Source: Butyricicoccus pullicaecorum DSM 23266 (GTDB lineage: Bacteria; Bacillota; Clostridia; Oscillospirales; Butyricicoccaceae). Taken from it: 64,000 bases of DNA. Shown here piece after piece: positions 9,696 through 19,533 of the stretch. Positions within the stretch are counted from its first letter, which is position 1. Each line of letters starts with the position of its first letter. The stretch lies in the NCBI RefSeq assembly GCF_900167005.1, contig NZ_FUXW01000005.1, positions 62,001 through 126,000 of the forward strand, written 5' to 3'. The position numbers were made by a program, and so were the translations under genes. The notes beneath the pieces are model-generated. The model saw only the letters and a program-made list of their open reading frames with translations, was not told the origin of the DNA and made no database searches.

Positions 9696-11642
9696 ATGGA
9701 AACCATAGCAAAATCAAAGGTGGGCACCCGTTCGTCCGCACACGAACGGGTGTCTGTGCGCAGACCGATGCTGCCCAGCTGGTGCCATTGGCTGTTTGGC
9801 CCGCTGGCGGCGGCGATCATCACGCTGTGCGCCACCTGGATTCAGATTGAAGACCAGATCTTTCAGTATCAGTTTTTCTGGGTAGAAAGCCTGTGGTGGC
9901 ACCGTGCAGCCTGGTTTGTGGGCTGGGTGTTCCTGACGCTGGTCTATTTCTTTTTTCTGGGACTGACCAACCGTGCACCGGTCGCAACCGTGTGTACGTC
10001 GATCTTCCTGTGCGTCCCGGCAGTCATCTGCTATTATAAATTGCAGCTGCGCGGCGAACCCTTCCTGCCGTGGGACTTCGCACAGGCGAGCGAGGCCTTT
10101 GACGTGGCGGGTAAGGTCAACTTGTGGGTGACCAAATCCATGTGCGGCGCCGCGGTTGTCCTGCTTCTTTTGACCCTGATCTCCTGCTTCCTGCCGCGCC
10201 TGCGCTTCGGCTGGGTGCGCTGGATTGTGCGCAGCGTGGTACCGCTCGTGGGTGCCATCGCCATGGTGTTCGGCGTGTTCTTACAGCAGCACGTTACACA
10301 GGACATTCTGTACATCTCGCCCGATGCCTGGATGCAGGACCGTTATTATCGAAATTACAGCTTGGTGACCGCGTTTTTCACCAATATGCAGGTCATGCAG
10401 GTGGACGCACCTGAGGGATATAACGCCGAGCATGTGCAGCAGGTGGTAAACGGTACGGGAGATTCCGAGCCGTACTTTGCAGCGAGCTATGCGGCCAAGG
10501 GCGATGGCACGGTCAAAAAGCCGACCGTCATCTACATTCAAGCCGAGGCATTCTGGGACCCGTCCGAAGTCCCCGGCGTGACCTACGATCAGGAGCTGAC
10601 CCCCAACATCCAGCGCACCAAGAGCGAAATGGCATACGGTAAGTGCTATTCGCCGCGCTTTGGCGGCGGCACCTGCGACGTAGAGTGCGAAGCACTGACC
10701 GGTTTTTCGATGGAATACCTGCCCAGCTCGTGCAAACCCTACGTCGAGTACATCCACGGCCCGACGGCTTCCATTGCGTCTTTCCGCAAGACAGAAGGCT
10801 ATGACACGCTGGCCATCCACGGCTATTACGGCAAGTACTGGAACCGTGAGGAAGCGTATGCAGACCTTGGCTTCGATGACTTCATCAGCCTGGAGGACAT
10901 GACCGACCCCGAGCGCAAACGTCCGTGCGACTGGGAAGGCGGTCTGGTGACCGAGGCCGAGACCGGCCGACAGATCATCAGCGCGTTTGAGAACAAGGAC
11001 GCGGATACCCCGCTGTTCATGCACGCGGTGACCATCCAGAACCACCTCGCCTATACTCCGGAGAACTACCCGGACAGCGAGCGCGTGCATGTGACCAGCG
11101 CACCCGAGGGCGTGACCGACTACACCATCGGCTGCCTGGAGGACTTCGCGACCGGCGTGCGTGAGACCGACGCCATGTGGGGTATGCTGACCGATTACTT
11201 TGACACGGTAGATGAGCCGGTCATTCTGGTTATGTGGGGCGACCACTATAACCCCATCGGCAACGGCATGAACATTTACAGCGCGACCGGCTACGGCTCG
11301 GAGGACGCAAACGACCCGCGCGTCCATCAGACTCCGCTGCTCATCTGGAGCAATTACTGGAAGGAACCGGTTGATCTGGGCACGGTTGCAGCATATCAGA
11401 TCACGACGGTGACGGACGACCTGTACGGTCTGGACCAGCCTGCATACTTTGACCTGCTGCGCGAGGAACTTGATTTGTACCGCGCGAGAACCTTGGGTAC
11501 GACGGTGGAACCGGATGGAACGTATACCCGAGACGCGGCAATGACCCCGGAACAGCAGGAAATGTATGAAAAACAGTGGCTGCTGCAATATGATTTGCTG
11601 TTTGGTAAGAACTATCAGGACGCGCCGACGGTCGCAGATTAA
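9696..11642 (+). CDS. LtaS-like membrane sulfatase (phosphoglycerol transferase family)
   Basis: 648-residue membrane enzyme. Five N-terminal helices (about 25-215) precede an extracellular alkaline-phosphatase-fold sulfatase domain (about 280-580). Active-site features are VIYIQAEAFWDPSE, FGGGTCDVECEALTG (the Thr is the expected nucleophile), HAVTIQNH and MWGDHYNP. Lipoteichoic-acid synthases and related phosphoglycerol transferases have this layout; whether it makes LTA or decorates another polymer is open. The ATG at 9696 has GAGGAG nine bases upstream, and a TATAAT lies at 9644-9649. It ends at repeat copy B and converges on dapL. Confidence 0.87.
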   Translation: METIAKSKVGTRSSAHERVSVRRPMLPSWCHWLFGPLAAAIITLCATWIQIEDQIFQYQFFWVESLWWHRAAWFVGWVFLTLVYFFFLGLTNRAPVATVCTSIFLCVPAVICYYKLQLRGEPFLPWDFAQASEAFDVAGKVNLWVTKSMCGAAVVLLLLTLISCFLPRLRFGWVRWIVRSVVPLVGAIAMVFGVFLQQHVTQDILYISPDAWMQDRYYRNYSLVTAFFTNMQVMQVDAPEGYNAEHVQQVVNGTGDSEPYFAASYAAKGDGTVKKPTVIYIQAEAFWDPSEVPGVTYDQELTPNIQRTKSEMAYGKCYSPRFGGGTCDVECEALTGFSMEYLPSSCKPYVEYIHGPTASIASFRKTEGYDTLAIHGYYGKYWNREEAYADLGFDDFISLEDMTDPERKRPCDWEGGLVTEAETGRQIISAFENKDADTPLFMHAVTIQNHLAYTPENYPDSERVHVTSAPEGVTDYTIGCLEDFATGVRETDAMWGMLTDYFDTVDEPVILVMWGDHYNPIGNGMNIYSATGYGSEDANDPRVHQTPLLIWSNYWKEPVDLGTVAAYQITTVTDDLYGLDQPAYFDLLREELDLYRARTLGTTVEPDGTYTRDAAMTPEQQEMYEKQWLLQYDLLFGKNYQDAPTVAD

Positions 11643-11643
11643 G

Positions 11644-11998
11644 TACCGCACCCATAATTGAAGTTTGGATCAAACCTTTTCAAAGGTTTGCGGGTTCTCA
11701 GGGCAGAGCCCTGAGTCGCGCTCCGCAGAGCGCGAAATCCCCTTTTTGATTTTCGCTTTTGCGAAAATCAACCAAAATAAAAAATAAAAGCGCATCCCGC
11801 AGGATGCGCAATTCTCTGGAAAGACCAACCGAAGGGTTGGTCTTTCCTTTTTTGTATGTTTAAATTGATTCCCGGGGCGGACACCGGGAATCAAAGGAGA
11901 TTCCGCTGTCTGCGGACAGCGGCTCAGGGCGCTGCCCTGAGAACCTGCGGCCTTTCGAGAAAGGCCGGCGAAAGCTTTATTTCGCCTGCGGGCGGGAA
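11644..11998. repeat. Convergent-junction hairpin repeat, copy B
   Basis: Same family and orientation as copy A. It begins with ACCGCACC and the TTTGG-type end (AAACCTTTTCAAAGGTTTG), then hairpins with CTCAGGGC arms, CGCGCTC arms, GATTTTCGC arms, GCGCATCC arms, GGAAAGACCAACC arms, GATTCCCGG arms and CGCTGTC arms, and closes with CTCAGGGC and GGCCTTTCGAGAAAGGCC. The two ends are of different subtypes, so the copy is mosaic. It fills the gap between the sulfatase stop and the dapL terminator. Confidence 0.9.
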
Positions 11999-12026
11999 TT
12001 GGTGCGCTGCTATTCCTAAAAAGAAA

Positions 12027-12057
12027 ACCGCGACCCCATCAAAGACAGGATCGCGGT
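12027..12057 (-). terminator. Terminator of the glnA-dapL block
   Basis: ACCGCGA/TCGCGGT stem read on the minus strand, followed by TTTTCTTTTT. It lies 33 bp beyond the dapL stop. Confidence 0.75.
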
Positions 12058-12089
12058 AATCAAAAAGAGGAATGTAAAGGAAAGCGAAT

Positions 12090-13268
12090 TTATTTGCGCA
12101 GCAGGCAGCGCAGGCGCTCAGCGGCTTCGCGGGTGCGTTCCTGATCGCCAAACGCGGTCAGACGGAAGAAATCCTTGCCGTTTGCGCCGAAGCCCTCGCC
12201 CGGCGTACCTACGACGTGCGCTTCCTCGAGCAGATAGTCGAAGAAGGTCCAGGAATCCATGCCGTTCGGGCACTTGAGCCACAGATAGGGGCTGTTTTTG
12301 CCGCCGGTGTACCAGATACCCAGCTCGTCCAGCGTCTCAGACAGCACGCGGGCGTTCTCGCGGTAGTAGTCCAGCGTGTGCTGAATTTCTGCCATGCCTT
12401 CGGGCGTAAAGACGGCAGCGGCAGCCTTCTGTACGATGTAGGGCACGCCGTTGAACTTGGTGGTCTGGCGGCGCAGCCACATGGCGTGCAGCTTGCCCTC
12501 GGCCAGTGCCTTGGGCACGATGGTCCAGCCGCAGCGCGTGCCGGTGAAGCCTGCCATCTTGGAGAACGAGCAGAACTCGATCGAGCAGGTCTTGGCACCC
12601 TCGATCTCGAAGATGGAGCGCGGCAGGTCGGGCTCGCTGATGAAGCACTCGTAAGCCGCGTCGAAGAGGATGACAGCGCCCTGCTCGTTTGCGTAGTTGA
12701 CCCACGCGGTCAGGCCAGCGCGGTCATAGACCGCACCAGTCGGGTTGTTGGGCGAGCACATATAAATAATATCGGCATGCTGTCTCACGTCGGGCAGGGG
12801 AAGGAAACCGTTGTCCTCGGTCGCGCTGACATAGACGATCTTGCGGCCAGCCATGAGGTTGGTGTCGACATAGACCGGATAGACCGGGTCGGGAACGAGT
12901 ACGGTGTTATCGGACGAGAACAGGTCGAGGATGTTGCCCAGATCGCTCTTTGCACCGTCCGAGATAAAGATTTCGTCGGCTTCCAGCTCAATCTTGCGAT
13001 CCCCGTAATACTTCTGTACCGCCTGCTTGAGGAAGTCATAACCCTGCTCGGGGCCGTAGCCGTGCAGCGTTTCCTGACGGCCCTGATCGTCTACGGCATC
13101 GTGCAGCGCACGGATGACCGCGGGTGCATGGGGGCGGGTCACGTCGCCGATGCCCAGACGGATGATGTCAGCCTCGGGGTGTGCCTGCTGGAACGCCGAT
13201 ACCTTATGTGCGATGGTGGAAAACAGGTAGCTCTCGGTCAGGTCTTCATAGTGTCGGTTAATCTGCAT
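12090..13268 (-). CDS. dapL: LL-diaminopimelate aminotransferase
   Basis: 392-residue PLP enzyme converting tetrahydrodipicolinate and glutamate to LL-diaminopimelate, the short lysine/peptidoglycan route used by many Clostridia. It shows the class I aminotransferase core: [49 protein letters not shown] and the PLP-lysine motif [15 protein letters not shown]. The DapL-specific N-terminus ([17 protein letters not shown]) separates it from ordinary aspartate aminotransferases. Its start codon lies inside the last 11 bp of pyrG, so the two are translationally coupled. Confidence 0.95.
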   Translation of the reverse strand: MQINRHYEDLTESYLFSTIAHKVSAFQQAHPEADIIRLGIGDVTRPHAPAVIRALHDAVDDQGRQETLHGYGPEQGYDFLKQAVQKYYGDRKIELEADEIFISDGAKSDLGNILDLFSSDNTVLVPDPVYPVYVDTNLMAGRKIVYVSATEDNGFLPLPDVRQHADIIYMCSPNNPTGAVYDRAGLTAWVNYANEQGAVILFDAAYECFISEPDLPRSIFEIEGAKTCSIEFCSFSKMAGFTGTRCGWTIVPKALAEGKLHAMWLRRQTTKFNGVPYIVQKAAAAVFTPEGMAEIQHTLDYYRENARVLSETLDELGIWYTGGKNSPYLWLKCPNGMDSWTFFDYLLEEAHVVGTPGEGFGANGKDFFRLTAFGDQERTREAAERLRCLLRK

Positions 13269-14871
13269 GGTTTTGATTTCTCCTCTCAGCGGCTGCGATA
13301 AACGCCCGGAACAGCGGATGCGCATGGTTGGGGCGGGACTTGAATTCGGGGTGGAACTGTACACCGACGTAGAACGGGTGGTCGGGGATCTCGACGGCCT
13401 CGACCAGCTTGCCGCTGGGCGAAACGCCGGTCACGCGCAGACCGGCCTGCTCGAGCGTGTCACGGAAGGTGCTGTTGAACTCGTAGCGGTGGCGGTGACG
13501 TTCCTGTATTTCCTCTGCCGCATAGGCGTGCGACAGGATGGAATCGGGTAAAACGCGGCAGGGATAAGCGCCGAGGCGCATGGTGCCGCCCTTCTGGGTG
13601 ACTTCCTGCTGCTCGTTCATCAGGGCGATGACCGGATGGGCGGTGTCGGGGTCGAACTCGGTCGAGTGCGCGTCCTGCCAGCCCAGCACAGAACGGGCGT
13701 AGGACATGACGGCGATCTGCATGCCCAGACAGATGCCGAAATAGGGGATGCCATGCTTGCGGGCATAGTTTGCCGCGCACAGCATGCCCTCGATGCCGCG
13801 CGAGCCAAAGCCGCCGGGCAGGATGATGCCGTCGGCACCGGCGAGCAGCTGGCCTGCCGTGTCGTCGGTGATGGCTTCGGAGTCCACCCAGTCGATATCG
13901 ACAAAGCAGCCGACCTCATAGCCTGCGTGATGCAGCGCCTCGGCAACCGACAGATAAGCGTCGTGCAGCTTGACATACTTGCCGACCAGTGCAATCTTGA
14001 CCCGTCCGTCTCGTGCGTCCATACGGGCGAGCATTTCGGTCCACTCACCAAGGTCGGGCGCGGGAACGGTAAGACCTAACTCACGGCACACGATATCGGA
14101 CAGATGGCTGCGCTCGAGCATGAGCGGTGCGCGGTACAGCTCGGGTACCGTGCGGTTTTCGATCACGCAGTCGGGTGCGACGTTGCAGAACAGCGAAATT
14201 TTGGCCTTGATATCCTCATCCAGCGGACGGTCGACGCGGCAGATGATGAGGTCGGGCTGGATGCCCATGCCGCGCAGCTCCTTGACCGAGTGCTGGGTGG
14301 GTTTGGACTTGGGCTCATCCGAACCCGAGATGAAGGGCACGAGGGTGACGTGCAAAAACAGGCAGTTGCGCCGTCCAACCTCGGCTGCCACCTGACGGAT
14401 GGCCTCGAGGAAGGGCTGGGACTCGATATCACCGGTCGTGCCGCCGATCTCGGTGATGACTACATCCGCGCCGGTCTTCTGACCGACGCCGTAGATGAAG
14501 GACTTGATCTCGCCGGTGATGTGCGGGATGACCTGCACGGTCTCGCCCAGATATTCGCCTGCGCGCTCCTTGCCCAGCACATTCCAGTACACCTTACCGG
14601 TGGTCAGGTTGGAAAACTGGTTGAGGTCTTCGTCGATAAAGCGTTCGTAATGTCCGAGATCCAGATCGGTTTCCGCGCCGTCCTCGGTGACGAACACTTC
14701 ACCGTGCTGGAACGGGCTCATGGTACCCGGATCAACGTTGATATAGGGGTCGAGCTTCTGGGCTGCGACCTTGAGCCCGCGGCTTTTGAGCAGACGGCCG
14801 AGCGAAGCGGCGGTGATGCCCTTGCCCAGACCGGAGACCACGCCGCCGGTTACGAAAATATATTTGGTCAT
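13258..14871 (-). CDS. pyrG: CTP synthase
   Basis: 537 residues, standard length. It makes CTP from UTP, ATP and glutamine. The N-terminal synthase domain begins [17 protein letters not shown] and contains GGTTGDIES; the C-terminal class I glutamine amidotransferase domain has [16 protein letters not shown] with the nucleophilic Cys (about 377), and a final GVQFHPEF. The ATG at 14871 gives the canonical N-terminus; an open frame upstream is not homologous. It follows the ANTAR gene by 20 bp and overlaps dapL by 11 bp. Confidence 0.97.
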   Translation of the reverse strand: MTKYIFVTGGVVSGLGKGITAASLGRLLKSRGLKVAAQKLDPYINVDPGTMSPFQHGEVFVTEDGAETDLDLGHYERFIDEDLNQFSNLTTGKVYWNVLGKERAGEYLGETVQVIPHITGEIKSFIYGVGQKTGADVVITEIGGTTGDIESQPFLEAIRQVAAEVGRRNCLFLHVTLVPFISGSDEPKSKPTQHSVKELRGMGIQPDLIICRVDRPLDEDIKAKISLFCNVAPDCVIENRTVPELYRAPLMLERSHLSDIVCRELGLTVPAPDLGEWTEMLARMDARDGRVKIALVGKYVKLHDAYLSVAEALHHAGYEVGCFVDIDWVDSEAITDDTAGQLLAGADGIILPGGFGSRGIEGMLCAANYARKHGIPYFGICLGMQIAVMSYARSVLGWQDAHSTEFDPDTAHPVIALMNEQQEVTQKGGTMRLGAYPCRVLPDSILSHAYAAEEIQERHRHRYEFNSTFRDTLEQAGLRVTGVSPSGKLVEAVEIPDHPFYVGVQFHPEFKSRPNHAHPLFRAFIAAAERRNQNHAD

Positions 14872-14891
14872 GTGAAACGTCCCTTTCTCTG

Positions 14892-15464
14892 TTAGTCGGT
14901 ATCCGCCTGTAAAATGTCGCAGGCGACCGCCCGTTTGGGTCTGCGCTCGTCCATCGCGCGGCGCTCGATGTAGGCGTGCGCTTCGGGTTCGGTCATGCCG
15001 CAGCATTCGATCAGGATGCACTTGGCGCGGCTGATCAGGCGCTGATCTTCCAGCTTTTGACGCAGACGGCGGTTTTCGTCGATGAGTTTGCCCAGACGGC
15101 GATGAGAGGCCTGCGCCAGACGGATGCACTGCTGCAAGAGCAGACGGCTGACCGGCTTGGGCAGGATGAGCACGCCGGTATCGGTGACCTTGGACGCGAC
15201 CGCGTCGGCCTCATCGGCGGCGACGAGCAGCAAAACCCCGGCTACGGTATATTGTGCCATGTCCTGCGCCAGCTCATGCCCGAATTCATCGGACAGGGGC
15301 GCGTTGATGATGACCAGGTCGAAGTCCTGGTCTGCCAGCCTGCGCCGCGCATCCACGCTGCTCAGAGAGACCAGAAATTCAGCCTGCACGCCACATTCGC
15401 GCAGGAAATTTTCCAGCGCCGCAGCGCTGCGCTTGGTGTGTGCGACGAGCAATACGCGATCCAA
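14892..15464 (-). CDS. ANTAR-domain response regulator (RNA-binding antiterminator)
   Basis: 190 residues: a receiver-like domain (about 1-120; [21 protein letters not shown] where the usual phospho-acceptor Asp is replaced by Asn, and VLILPKPVS), a coiled-coil linker ([13 protein letters not shown]), then a C-terminal three-helix ANTAR domain ([29 protein letters not shown]). ANTAR domains bind paired hexaloop hairpins and prevent transcription termination. It lies between glnA and pyrG, and the glnA leader contains a suitable hairpin/terminator pair, so autogenous control of the operon is a reasonable inference. An atypical receiver suggests allosteric rather than phosphorylation control. 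Confidence 0.9.
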   Translation of the reverse strand: MDRVLLVAHTKRSAAALENFLRECGVQAEFLVSLSSVDARRRLADQDFDLVIINAPLSDEFGHELAQDMAQYTVAGVLLLVAADEADAVASKVTDTGVLILPKPVSRLLLQQCIRLAQASHRRLGKLIDENRRLRQKLEDQRLISRAKCILIECCGMTEPEAHAYIERRAMDERRPKRAVACDILQADTD

Positions 15465-15495
15465 GCCCGCCCCCTCCTTTCCTCATGGGTGTCTG

Positions 15496-16818
15496 TTACC
15501 AGCGTGCGAAATACAGGTCGTCCTCGGCGGCCTTGCAGTCGGATGCACGTGAAACCGTCTCCCACTCCCGTGCCTTGACGGCCAGATAGCTGCTCAGCAG
15601 CGGCTCGGGGATGATGGACGAGATGAACGCGCTGCGCTGTGCATGTGCAAGCGCCTCGTGCAGCGTACCGGGCAGCAGCTCGTACTGTGCGAGCACGTCG
15701 GCGGGTGCAGTGAATAGATCGTGGTTGCAGGCCGGGGGCAGGGTCAGACGGTCGGCGATGCCCTCCAGACCGGCGTGGATGAGCAGGGTGAAGGCCAGAT
15801 AGGGATTGGCCGTCGGGTCGGGTGCACGCAGCTCCATGCGGCGGAAATCGCCGTGCGCCGCCGGGATGCGGACGAGCTGCGAGCGGTTCTGGTGCGACCA
15901 GGACACAAAGCGCGGCGCTTCGAACTCACCGAAGCGGGCATAGGAGTTGGTCAGCGGATTGAGGAAGGCGGCAAGCTCATGCGCACGGCGCAGGATGCCC
16001 GCGATGAACTGCTCGGAGATCTCCGAGTGCACGCCCTTTTCGGTCTCGATGATGTTGCGTCCGCCCTGGAACAGCGAAATATTGATGTGCAGGCCGCTGC
16101 CCGGCTGACCGGGGATGGGCTTGGGCAGGAAGGAGGCAAACAGGCCGTTGAGGCTGGCCACGGTCTTGACAACCGACTTAAAGGTGGTCAGATTGTCGGC
16201 GGCTGCGAGCGGGGAGGCATACTGGAAGTCAATTTCATTTTGCCCAGGTCCCTGCTCATGATGCGAGCGCTCGGGCTGGATGTCCATTTCCTCGAGCGTC
16301 AGGCAGACCTGACGGCGCACGTTCTCGGCGCGGTCGAGGGGCGCGATGTCGCAGTAACCGGCGCGATCGTGCGGGATATGGGTCGGATAGCCGGCCTCGT
16401 CGCGCTGGAACAGGTAAAATTCACATTCGGTGCCGAATTTGCAGGTCAGATCGCGTTCGCGTGCGCGGCGCACGGCCTGCCGGAGCAGGAAACGGCCGTC
16501 ACCGGGGAAGGGCTGGCCGTCGGGCTGACGGATATCGCAGTAAAAGCGCACGACACGTCCCTGACTGGGCCGCCAGGGCAGGATCGAGAGCGTGGTGGGA
16601 TCGGGGAAGAGCAGAAGATCGCTTCCGTCCGGGGAAGCGAAGCCCGGGAAGGCGGCAGCGTCAAAGCTGATGCCCTCGCGGAAGGCACGCGCCAGCTCGC
16701 CGGGCATGATCGAGATGTTCTTTTGTACGCCGAAGATATCGCAAAAGGCGAGACGGATGAACTTGACGTCATTTTCCTCGATGAACTCGATGGCCTCGCT
16801 CGTGGTGTAGTGCAGCAT
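15496..16818 (-). CDS. glnA: Glutamine synthetase, type I
   Basis: 440-residue ATP-dependent glutamate-ammonia ligase, the short GSI-alpha form of Firmicutes. The beta-grasp N-terminus contains IRLAFCDIFGVQKN; the catalytic domain has KFGTECEFYLF, HHEQGPGQNEIDF, PIPGQPGSGLHINIS and a C-terminal RMELRAPDPTANPYLAF. No adenylylation-type insertion is seen, in line with feedback-controlled alpha enzymes. The ATG at 16818 has AGGAGG eight bases upstream; a longer open frame upstream is the leader, not coding. First gene of glnA-ANTAR-pyrG-dapL. Confidence 0.95.
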   Translation of the reverse strand: MLHYTTSEAIEFIEENDVKFIRLAFCDIFGVQKNISIMPGELARAFREGISFDAAAFPGFASPDGSDLLLFPDPTTLSILPWRPSQGRVVRFYCDIRQPDGQPFPGDGRFLLRQAVRRARERDLTCKFGTECEFYLFQRDEAGYPTHIPHDRAGYCDIAPLDRAENVRRQVCLTLEEMDIQPERSHHEQGPGQNEIDFQYASPLAAADNLTTFKSVVKTVASLNGLFASFLPKPIPGQPGSGLHINISLFQGGRNIIETEKGVHSEISEQFIAGILRRAHELAAFLNPLTNSYARFGEFEAPRFVSWSHQNRSQLVRIPAAHGDFRRMELRAPDPTANPYLAFTLLIHAGLEGIADRLTLPPACNHDLFTAPADVLAQYELLPGTLHEALAHAQRSAFISSIIPEPLLSSYLAVKAREWETVSRASDCKAAEDDLYFARW

Positions 16819-16850
16819 AGAAAAATCCTCCTGACCGTGCAGAAAAATAG

Positions 16851-16916
16851 AAAAAGCGTCCGCAAAAAGAGGCAGCGATGACAGCACTGCCGAACTTCTG
16901 CGGACGCCATTGTCCG
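16851..16916 (-). promoter_or_regulatory. glnA leader: candidate ANTAR-controlled attenuator
   Basis: On the minus-strand RNA, CGGAC-AAUGGC-GUCCG (16901-16916) forms a five-bp stem with a hexaloop having A at 1 and G at 4, the ANTAR target pattern. Its 3' arm is also part of the 5' arm of a longer stem GCGTCCGCA (16899-16907)/TGCGGACGC (16856-16864) that is followed by TTTTT. The two structures exclude each other. A further GGCAGTG/CGCTGCC hairpin sits in the loop of the long stem. Only one perfect hexaloop hairpin is seen, whereas known ANTAR targets have two. Confidence 0.6.
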
Positions 16917-16921
16917 TTCTT

Positions 16922-16950
16922 ATTGTATCCCGGCGTGCACGCCGCGTCAA
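16922..16950 (-). promoter_or_regulatory. glnA promoter with palindromic spacer
   Basis: Minus strand: TTGACG (16945-16950), 17-bp spacer, TACAAT (16922-16927), about 105 bp before glnA. The spacer holds a perfect 14-bp palindrome, CGGCGTG-CACGCCG (16931-16944), placed where a repressor would block polymerase. Confidence 0.7.
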
Positions 16951-17080
16951 GGGAAAGGCGCGATTTGTTTTGCATTTCTGCACATTCTCCAGAAAAAACC
17001 GGGCGGCAGGGGCTTGGGACGCGCGGGTTGCACAAAAGCGCAGCGGGCAGATCAAAACCGGGGAAAAGGGAAGAAAAAAA

Positions 17081-17120
17081 GAACCGGTCCGGCCACGAAC
17101 GTGACCTATTCCGGTCCTTT
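17081..17120 (-). terminator. Terminator of the pst-phoU operon
   Basis: Minus strand AGGACCGG/CCGGTTCT stem (one G-U pair) with an 18-base loop followed by TTTTTTT, 16 bp past the phoU stop. Confidence 0.75.
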
Positions 17121-17135
17121 TGCGAGATTTGCAGA

Positions 17136-17780
17136 TTACTTGGTCAGCACGCCGTCGGTGATGTAGCTGATCCACTCGGCAAGGTTTGTCGTGTGGTCGC
17201 TCATGCGCTCGAGGTACTTGGCGATCATCAGATAATCGACGTACTGGGGGATGTGCTCGGGCTCCTGTTCCATGAGCGTGCACAGCGAGGTGACCATGTT
17301 TTCAAACGCCTCATCCTGATTGTCGTCCTGGTGGACAACAGCGCGGGCAGCGTCGACGTCAAGTTCGACGTAGGCCAGTACGGTGGCGCGCAGCATGTCC
17401 TTGACGCGGGTGAGCATGTCTGCAAGACCGTCGGGCTGCGAGACGCGCGGCAGGGCGGAGAGCTTTAAAACATACTCTGCGATGTCGCTGCAATGGTCAG
17501 CGATGCGTTCAAGGTCGGAGATCATGCGCATGATGGAGGCGATGCGGCGCCAGTCGCCTGCGACCGGTGCCTGCATGGCGACCAGATTGAGGCAGTGCTG
17601 TTCGATGCTGCGCTCCATCTGATCGAATACGTCGTCGCCGTCGATCAGGCGCTGTGCGCCCACGGCGTCCACGTCGGAGAGCACGCGGATGGTTTCGTTG
17701 ATGGACTGCTCGAGCGTGGTGCCCATCTTGAGGACGCGATGGGTGATGGCTTCCAGCTCTGCGGTGTAGAGATTGCGCAT
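17136..17780 (-). CDS. phoU: Phosphate transport system regulator PhoU
   Basis: 214-residue all-helical protein of two PhoU repeats with the metal-binding pattern (E/DxxxD) in each: DQMERSIEQHC and SDLERIADHCSD in the first half, and MSDHTTNLAEW near the C-terminus. It couples the Pst transporter to the phosphate-sensing kinase. Last gene of pstSCAB-phoU, 23 bp after pstB. Confidence 0.95.
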   Translation of the reverse strand: MRNLYTAELEAITHRVLKMGTTLEQSINETIRVLSDVDAVGAQRLIDGDDVFDQMERSIEQHCLNLVAMQAPVAGDWRRIASIMRMISDLERIADHCSDIAEYVLKLSALPRVSQPDGLADMLTRVKDMLRATVLAYVELDVDAARAVVHQDDNQDEAFENMVTSLCTLMEQEPEHIPQYVDYLMIAKYLERMSDHTTNLAEWISYITDGVLTK

Positions 17781-17803
17781 AGTGTGTGGTTCCTCCTGAA
17801 AAA

Positions 17804-18577
<774 letters not shown>

Positions 18578-18615
18578 GAGACAGACTCCTTTGCTGCGTT
18601 TGGATCAAACAGACG

Positions 18616-19533
18616 TTACTGATACTTGCGGGACAGACCCTTCTGCGCGAGCTTTGCGGCGCAGTTGAGGAGAAAGACCAGAATCAGCAGGATGGCGGCG
18701 ATGGCGAAAGCGACTTCGAACTCAGCGCGCTCGCCCGCGTAGATGTAAAGTGCGACCGACAGCGTGCCGCCGCCGCGGGAGTACGCTTCGATGATGTTGC
18801 CCGCAATGATGGTCGCACTGCCTGCGGTGAACAGCAGCGCGGCGCTCTCACCGACGATACGGCCGATGGACAGGATGCAGCCGGTGACGATACCGGGCAT
18901 GGAAGAGGGCAGGATGATGGTGCGGATCATGTGCCACTTGGTCGCGCCCAGACCGAGCGCACCCTCGCGGTAGCTCTGGGGAACGGTCTTGAGGCTTTCC
19001 TGGGTGGTACGGATGATGGTGGGCAGAATCATGATGACCAGGGTCAGGCTGCCCGACAGCAGGCTGGTGCCCAGACCGAGTACCTGCTTAAAGACCAGCA
19101 TACCGACCAGACCGTAAATGATGGACGGGATACCGGCCAGGGTCTCGGTGGCGAACTCGATGACGCGAGAGAAGGTCTTGTTGGTTGCGTATTCGGTCAG
19201 ATAGATGGCCGCGCCCACGCCCAAAGGCAGCGCGATGAGCAGGGTCAGCAGGATGATGTACAGGGTGTTGAGCAGGTTGGGCAGGATGCCGATGGTGCCC
19301 TTGAGGGTGCTGGGCTTGGTCGAGAGTAGCTCCCAGGTGACCTCAGGCAGGCCGCGCACGAAGATGTATCCGAGCAGACCGACGAGCAGCAGCACGGTGA
19401 AAGCCGCACAGGCGTACATGATGCCGGTCATCAGACCGCCCTTGACGCGGCGGACAGCGGCGTGATTCATTTTACCGACCGTACACGACTGGGTACGGGA
19501 ACGGGTCGTTGTCGTAGATGCAGCTTGACTCAT
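18616..19533 (-). CDS. pstA: Phosphate ABC transporter permease PstA
   Basis: 305-residue inner permease with six helices and the binding-protein-dependent EAA-type loop (REGALGLGATKWHMI). The start ATG overlaps the pstC stop as ATGA and is preceded by AAAGGAG, so translation is coupled. A basic, Thr/Ser-rich N-terminal extension of about 30 residues precedes the first helix. Confidence 0.95.
   Translation of the reverse strand: MSQAASTTTTRSRTQSCTVGKMNHAAVRRVKGGLMTGIMYACAAFTVLLLVGLLGYIFVRGLPEVTWELLSTKPSTLKGTIGILPNLLNTLYIILLTLLIALPLGVGAAIYLTEYATNKTFSRVIEFATETLAGIPSIIYGLVGMLVFKQVLGLGTSLLSGSLTLVIMILPTIIRTTQESLKTVPQSYREGALGLGATKWHMIRTIILPSSMPGIVTGCILSIGRIVGESAALLFTAGSATIIAGNIIEAYSRGGGTLSVALYIYAGERAEFEVAFAIAAILLILVFLLNCAAKLAQKGLSRKYQ

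Noticed and set aside
10281-11651. 456-residue leftward open frame opposite the LtaS-like gene
   Set aside because: Antisense shadow; the sulfatase on the other strand has all catalytic motifs.
15496-17283. Extended 595-residue glutamine synthetase starting at 17283
   Set aside because: The added frame covers the promoter, leader hairpins and phoU terminator and is not homologous; the true start is 16818.
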